Source: Aldrovandia affinis
Lineage: Eukaryota; Chordata; Actinopteri; Notacanthiformes; Halosauridae
Reading direction: 5' to 3'
Length of the DNA: 64,000 nt
NCBI GenBank assembly: GCA_029706075.1
Contig: JAINUG010000052.1
Location: 1,073,998 to 1,137,997, forward strand
Shown here: positions 45,906-64,000 of the stretch, in pieces
Layout: every line of letters starts with the position of its first letter
Position numbering within the stretch: the first letter of the stretch is position 1
Position numbers and translations under genes: made by a program
Notes under the pieces: model-generated
What the model was told of the DNA's origin: nothing
The model's input: the letters and a program-made list of their open reading frames with translations, nothing else
Databases searched by the model: none

Positions 45906-46475
45906 TACAATGCGTATACCAGCATAACAGCTGTATCCACCCTCTACGATGCCTGACATCTACCGCTCTGGAAAATATATTTTTTATTTATTGGCAAACT
46001 ACAAAAACAGCACACTTAGATTTATTTTGGTTCCAAATCAGGGCCGATTCTAGGATTTGACCTTCAGAGGGGCTCAGCCCCCAATAAGAACGTGAGATGT
46101 ACACATGCAAAGCACAAGCCTAAATTTGTCATTCATTTTCTGTTACATTCCCCAAAACAAAAACACCACAACATTTCGCTCTCAAAATTGAAATGCCACT
46201 ATCTGTGGTATTTTTTAAAATGGATATTAAATAAAAATGTTTTTTATAAAATAATGACTAAACATTTTCAGGGGACCTGAGATGAAAGACAGGGGGGCTA
46301 AAGCATCCCTAAATAGGGTATAAAATCATCACTGCAAATCACCATTTGACCCCGTACGAGCAAGTAAGCAAGGTGATATTGATAGTTTTAATATTCCCAG
46401 GCTGTAGTGTAGTCTTTAAGTGGATAACTGGGACAGGACGATTTCATCTGCTGCGGTGGTCAGCCAAAATCCAAC

Positions 46476-46547
46476 TTCCCATGCCGGGAGTCGAACCCGG
46501 GCCGCCTGGGTGAAAACCAGGAATCCTAACCGCTAGACCATATGGGA
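46476..46547 (-). tRNA. tRNA-Glu (TTC), second copy
   Basis: Nearly identical to the gene at 43824 but on the opposite strand. Acceptor TCCCATA pairs with CATGGGA, so the seventh pair is A-C instead of A-T. Anticodon TTC and both internal promoter boxes are intact, and a short T run follows. It may be functional or in early decay. Confidence 0.85.
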
Positions 46548-47180
46548 CGATGTCTAAAAAACGTCCCACACACAATATAGCAATATGCAACAATTCATAA
46601 TTCAGCAAAATATATCATTTTTTTACCTAGGTCTGTGAACGACTGCCACCGCACACTACTATAGTTGAATTAAAAATTCTCATTTTAAAACCCTTGTGTA
46701 ATATTCATATTCTGTATACTCCCCGTGTCCAGAGGGTCCAAAATGACCTACCCTCGCCGCAACCCTATGATAAAGCCTCTTAATCGAATTTTAAACCCCA
46801 AATCTACTTTGCATGAAGAAACAACCTGTCACTCATCAACAACTTGGTGAATAACTGTGTTTTCCTACTTCACAGTGCAGAGACTGTATTTATTCAGTGT
46901 ACACCTGTCGTTTTTACTACAAAACACACATAATTGATTTTTGGGCTGTAATAGATGTGTACAATCTATGTGTACAAGCTTTTATAAAAAATATAAAAAG
47001 GGGGCAATGTTTCACTTTTTCTAATGGTAGGGTTACTCCACGAAAAGTAATCGAATTTCATGCTGAAAAAAAATAATTTAGTGGGTTTTCACTGCTGTTA
47101 AACTCAGAAAAGGGTATTTTTTGACCCGAGGACAACACATTAAACAAACTATACACAAACAAGGTGAAATTTGAAAAGCT
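46548..47180. other. AT-rich intergenic stretch
   Basis: The first 140 bp repeat the block at 44160-44220 (gactgcc-accgcacactactata). The rest is AT-rich with no gene. Facing motifs gtccagagggtccaaaatga (46730) and tttgacccgaggacaacac (47120) hint at a decayed DNA transposon, which I cannot confirm. Confidence 0.4.
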
Positions 47181-47186
47181 TTTATT
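47181..47186 (-). terminator. Candidate SLAIN1 polyadenylation signal
   Basis: AATAAA on the minus strand about 810 nt past the SLAIN1 stop, with an AT-rich presumed 3' UTR (47187-47993) between. Confidence 0.4.
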
Positions 47187-47993
47187 TTAGTTTAAAATAG
47201 TGATCCCCATACAGCAAAGTTAATAAACAAAGAGTTATAGAAAAAAACTTCCTTCCTCTTATGTGCAATTTAGCTACAGTATGAAGTATTTTTAGGAACA
47301 TAGGAACATAAAAGTAGTTGAAGGAAAATGAAATTGAAACGGAAAAAAAGAAAAACAATGAACAGACCGCAGTGACAGTACACCTATATTGCTACATTTG
47401 TGGCCTTACCAAGTTATTCTTAATCCAAAAGAAACTGATTTAACCAGTGCTAATTCAAAATAACAATGAAAGTGGTATTAGAACCAAATAAACTAATTTT
47501 TAATACTCTTACAATAGGCACCACAATATTACAGATTTTACATACTGATTTCATTTTTCTGTGATCTCAAACAATTCAATTTTTTCCATTTAGTGCTCAC
47601 CTTTTAAAAAAACAAAATTCCAAAATGGCAAAATAATTTCATTAGTGGAGCTACTGTGTGATCTTCTTGTAAACAATATTATGCACTAATTTAACTTTTT
47701 GGCTAAAATGCTCTCCATTAAAAATCGAACAAGGTATATTGCAAATCGCAGGGCTTGCATTGTCGCGACACATTTTTGGTTGAAAACCTCAGTCGTTACA
47801 ACCAACCCTCATCACTGATTATCACAGATTTCCTCTGTACAAGAAACCAGGCGTTTCGAGTTTCACCGCAAAGCCGCTCTAGCTTTTTACACTTCAAGAG
47901 CACTTTGTGATGCGGTTCTGCGAGCAGGCCCAGCCAGCTGGGCCTCGGAAAACAATTGGATTTGCTGGGCTCGCCGGCGCCGATCCCCCTCGG

Positions 47994-63999
<16,006 letters not shown>

Positions 64000-64000
64000 A

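Overview
This is a 64 kb piece of a vertebrate nuclear genome, almost certainly a ray-finned (teleost-type) fish. Multi-exon genes have GT-AG introns and vertebrate-type proteins, and the introns are packed with fish-style repeats: Tc1/mariner, hAT, tRNA-derived SINEs and minisatellites. No bacterial, CRISPR or viral gene system is present. The gene order NAA16 - MTRF1 - KBTBD7 - WBP4 matches the neighbourhood on human 13q14. SLAIN1, which is further along chromosome 13 in human, sits beside WBP4 here.

Layout. NAA16 (minus strand, 1-23396) shows 20 coding exons; only the last few C-terminal codons lie beyond the left edge. Head to head with it across about 0.9 kb is MTRF1 (plus, 24304-28809, 9 exons, 449 aa). 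Then, all on minus: intronless KBTBD7 (30142-32031, 629 aa), a small death-domain gene of at least five exons that I cannot name (33782-35416), WBP4 (36922-43453, 10 exons, 389 aa, start codon split by intron 1) and SLAIN1 (47994-63940, last 7 exons; the 5' part is off the right edge). Two tRNA-Glu(TTC) genes, plus at 43824 and minus at 46476, lie between WBP4 and SLAIN1 in a locally duplicated segment. I rebuilt exons by hand from splice sites, reading phase and recalled family sequences. Summed coding lengths are whole codons: 1350 nt for MTRF1, 1170 nt for WBP4, and 2397 nt for NAA16 exons 1-19.

Mobile DNA. NAA16 intron 6 holds a 4.7 kb nest: an outer TA-flanked transposon carries a dead Tc1 and, beside it, a 1587 bp Sleeping Beauty-type element with an uninterrupted 340-residue transposase. 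The nest landed in a 29-bp minisatellite whose units continue on the far side. WBP4 intron 3 holds a Tc1 relic split by a 712 bp fold-back element. Three hAT-type elements have perfect 8-bp target duplications. The first visible SLAIN1 intron holds an LTR-retroelement-like composite (57462-61780) with a coiled-coil reading frame and no visible reverse transcriptase.

How the genes relate. They do not form one pathway. NAA16 is the ribosome-docking subunit of an N-terminal acetyltransferase, MTRF1 a mitochondrial release factor, KBTBD7 a CUL3 ubiquitin-ligase adaptor, WBP4 a spliceosome component and SLAIN1 a microtubule plus-end protein. The observations most worth following are the intact transposase, the unnamed death-domain gene, the LTR composite and the minisatellite that copied an NAA16 splice acceptor.
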